DNA from: Parapedobacter deserti
GTDB lineage: Bacteria > Bacteroidota > Bacteroidia > Sphingobacteriales > Sphingobacteriaceae
Direction of reading: 5' to 3'
DNA: 64,000 nucleotides
Assembly: GCF_042646065.1 (NCBI RefSeq)
Contig: NZ_JBHRTA010000038.1
Coordinates: 1,054,001-1,118,000 of the forward strand
The translations under genes and the position numbers were made by a program. The notes beneath the pieces are model-generated. The model did no database searches, was not told the origin of the DNA, and saw nothing but the letters and a program-made list of their open reading frames with translations. Below are positions 62,573 to 64,000 of the stretch, in pieces (position 1 is the stretch's first letter; the number at the start of each line of letters is the position of its first letter).

Positions 62573-63235
62573 TTACATATTGATATAGTTCATGAGCTGT
62601 TCAAAGCGGTCGCGGGAGTTGTCGCGGTTGTTTCCTTCGTTGTAGGTTGCTTTTACCACGTAGTCATGCCGGAAGAACGCCGCAACGATGGATGAAACAT
62701 CCGATTTGTTAACCTTGATGGTGACTTCGAGCCGGGCGGAATCCGGATACGCCGTTACGTAAGAGTTCAGGATCTGCGCATTGTCGGATTCGACGATATG
62801 CGCAATATGGGATAGCGCGTTGTCACGGTTTCCCATTTCAAGCACGATGATGCCCCCCGGTTGGTGCAGAGACATGGATTGGCTCAGCGCGGTGATCAGA
62901 TCAAGCGGCGTTACCGCGCCTATGTACTGGTGCTGATCGTTCAGCACCGGCAGGAGGTCCAGCTGATGAATCTGAAAGAAAAGCGTAGCATCGTACAGGT
63001 GCTGGGTATCGAAAATATGGATCTGGAGGTACGGGGCATCGGCGTCTTGGATATGTTCCTGCACATTGGGGATGCTGGCCAATGCCTCATAGGACACGAG
63101 CCCGAAGAAAAGGTCGTCTTTAACCACGGGCAATTGGGCCAATTGCAAATCGGCCATTTTGTCCAACGTATCTCGTATGCTAGCCGAAGGGCTTACTGCA
63201 TATTCGTGCTCGGCTATTACTTGACCTATGTTCAT
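62573..63235 (-). CDS. CBS domain pair protein
   Basis: A 220-residue soluble protein. Residues 1-125 form a CBS pair (VSPSASIRDTLDKMADLQLA, LPVVKDDLFFGLVSYEAL, DLLPVLNDQHQYIGAVTPLD), which usually binds adenine nucleotides. Residues 140-210 resemble an ACT-like fold (GGIIVLEMGNRDNALSHIA, SARLEVTIKVNKSDVSSIV). It is the first gene of the nadK-uppS-bamA cluster. A strong Shine-Dalgarno-like AAGGAGGG (63244-63251) lies eight bases before the ATG, which is unusual for this phylum. A regulatory role tied to NAD(P) or adenylate level is possible but not shown. Confidence 0.88.
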   Translation of the reverse strand: MNIGQVIAEHEYAVSPSASIRDTLDKMADLQLAQLPVVKDDLFFGLVSYEALASIPNVQEHIQDADAPYLQIHIFDTQHLYDATLFFQIHQLDLLPVLNDQHQYIGAVTPLDLITALSQSMSLHQPGGIIVLEMGNRDNALSHIAHIVESDNAQILNSYVTAYPDSARLEVTIKVNKSDVSSIVAAFFRHDYVVKATYNEGNNRDNSRDRFEQLMNYINM

Positions 63236-63255
63236 CTTGTTTACCCTCCTTATTC

Positions 63256-63286
63256 ATTAAACGAACAAAACCAGTAATCGTTTAAT
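63256..63286. repeat. Inverted repeat in the leader of the CBS-nadK operon
   Basis: ATTAAACGA (63256-63264) and TCGTTTAAT (63278-63286) are perfect inverted copies 13 bases apart. They fall between the probable transcription start and the Shine-Dalgarno of the CBS gene. They could be an operator or an RNA hairpin. Confidence 0.5.
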
Positions 63287-63304
63287 CTAAGTGCGCTTGC
63301 CTGC

Positions 63305-63312
63305 CAAAATTA
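63305..63312 (-). promoter_or_regulatory. Promoter -7 element of the CBS-nadK cluster
   Basis: TAATTTTG on the - strand matches TAnnTTTG exactly, giving a leader of roughly 60 bases. Confidence 0.5.
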
Positions 63313-63415
63313 CTCGGTTTTGCTGACATCAACGACTATTTTACGTTTTTTTTTCGGCAACTGATCGGTTTTGATGGGTAATTAAACAAAGGAATGACAA
63401 TACCGGAACTTTTGT

Positions 63416-63423
63416 TACTTTTG
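63416..63423 (+). promoter_or_regulatory. Promoter -7 element of the acyltransferase gene
   Basis: TACTTTTG matches TAnnTTTG exactly, about 70 bases before the proposed TTG start at 63492. The -33 position is not clear. Confidence 0.45.
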
Positions 63424-63491
63424 GCTGCTGATCGCCCGACGGTTCAACTGAACTTTTTTAAAGGCTATGTAACGAGCACCTGAAAGCTATT

Positions 63492-64000
63492 TTGGAAAAG
63501 AAAAGTAAATATATCATTATCAAAGAAGTCATCCGGAAAAAGAACCCCCGGTTGCTACAATGGATGCCCCGTTTTATTCTTCGTTATATTGAACGGGTAG
63601 TGCATGAAGACGACATTAACCGTGTAATGGCAAATATCGGGCATTTACACGGATTAGACTTTGTGGATGGTTTGATCGGAGAATTGGGCGTGATGGTCGA
63701 GCTCCGCGGGGCAGAAAACATCCCGGCAGCAGGCGGGGTGGTCTTTGCTTCGAACCACCCGCTGGGTGGATTGGACGGCATCGCCTTTATGCACGCTCTT
63801 GGTAAATACAGGCAGGATATCAAGTTTCTGGTAAACGACATTCTGCTGAACATAAAAAACCTGGAGCCGCTTTTCATCGGGGTAAATAAGCATGGGGCGC
63901 AGGGCAGGAAGGGAATTGAGCAGATCGAAGAGGCCTACGCACGTGACCAAGCGTTGCTGGTTTTTCCGGCCGGCTTGGTGTCACGCAAGCGGAACGGGAA
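63492..64000 (+). CDS. PlsC-like lysophospholipid acyltransferase (truncated by window edge)
   Basis: The frame is open from 63462 to the right edge, about 170 residues visible. There is no ATG before 63564, so TTG 63492 is the likely start (EKKSKYIIIKEVIRKKNP). The acyltransferase motif NH-x4-D is present as VFASNHPLGGLDGIAF near residue 80. The glycerol-phosphate-binding motif follows as LEPLFIGVNKHG, and VFPAGLVSRKRNG begins the next block. Relatives in Bacteroidota make phosphatidic acid or the O-acyl step of glycine/ornithine lipids (GlsA/OlsA type). It is divergent from the CBS-nadK cluster. Confidence 0.83.
   Translation, partial: MEKKSKYIIIKEVIRKKNPRLLQWMPRFILRYIERVVHEDDINRVMANIGHLHGLDFVDGLIGELGVMVELRGAENIPAAGGVVFASNHPLGGLDGIAFMHALGKYRQDIKFLVNDILLNIKNLEPLFIGVNKHGAQGRKGIEQIEEAYARDQALLVFPAGLVSRKRNG

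Noticed and set aside
1..64000. Search for CRISPR arrays, transposases, integrases, toxin-antitoxin pairs, phage-defence genes or rRNA
   Set aside because: None could be supported by reading the sequence; gene order and composition look like an undisturbed chromosome.

Overview
The window looks like a chromosomal segment of a Bacteroidota bacterium, most likely Sphingobacteriaceae (Pedobacter/Parapedobacter-like). This rests on a SusC/SusD pair, BamA with two tandem OmpH/Skp chaperones behind uppS, a DUF6089 barrel, a small Hc1-like histone, and many promoters with the Bacteroidota -7 element TAnnTTTG in place of a sigma70 -10 box. Genus is inference. I saw no insertion sequence, phage gene, CRISPR array or rRNA, and the gene order looks intact.

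Layout. (1) 1-7223: the end of an exopolysaccharide or capsule operon on the + strand: three GT4-type glycosyltransferases, a Wzy/ligase-like membrane protein, a secreted beta-helix protein, a GT2 rhamnosyltransferase-like enzyme and a priming sugar-phosphate transferase. The first six genes are joined by short stop/start overlaps. A GAF-LuxR regulator follows. (2) 8340-11738: FMN reductase, MFS and MATE exporters, and a tiny unknown gene. (3) 11877-17867: tRNA-Arg(CCG), Hc1-like histone, ychF, a fructosamine-kinase-family gene behind an HxlR regulator that is divergent from a short-chain dehydrogenase, DUF1456, a DEAD-box helicase with a DbpA-type tail, and tRNA-Leu(CAA). (4) 17993-24826: a GH95 fucosidase, a VOC protein, and a TroABCD-like metal ABC operon. 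One permease of that operon carries a DtxR/MntR-like repressor at its C terminus, and a perfect DtxR-type palindrome lies at the operon promoter. (5) 24961-33133: thiolase, a secreted unknown, POT peptide transporter, dolichyl/polyprenyl-phosphate mannose synthase type GT2, ruvB, two unknowns and a bestrophin.

(6) 33181-53713 is a xylan utilisation locus. On the - strand are xylB-xylA and lacI-aguA (GH67). On the + strand are a second lacI and a long run of susC, susD, an esterase, a GH10 xylanase lipoprotein, a GPH symporter, a cytosolic GH43, a SASA-type acetylesterase and a GntP permease. The genes give a coherent route. Xylan is bound and imported by SusCD, cut by GH10 and deacylated. Glucuronosyl groups are removed by GH67 and probably taken up by GntP. 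Xylo-oligosaccharides enter by the GPH symporter, are cut to xylose by GH43 and fed into XylA/XylB. Two kinds of LacI-type palindrome sit at the xylB/lacI and lacI/susC promoters. One of them recurs at both places, which suggests a two-repressor circuit rather than the hybrid two-component control usual for Bacteroides xylan loci.

(7) 53749-55884: a two-gene membrane Fe-S module (HdrC/HdrB-like). (8) 56055-63235, - strand: an envelope and housekeeping cluster of CBS protein, nadK, DUF6089, uppS, bamA and two ompH genes. The window ends inside a divergent PlsC-like acyltransferase.

Functions are read from motifs and family resemblance only; no search was run.
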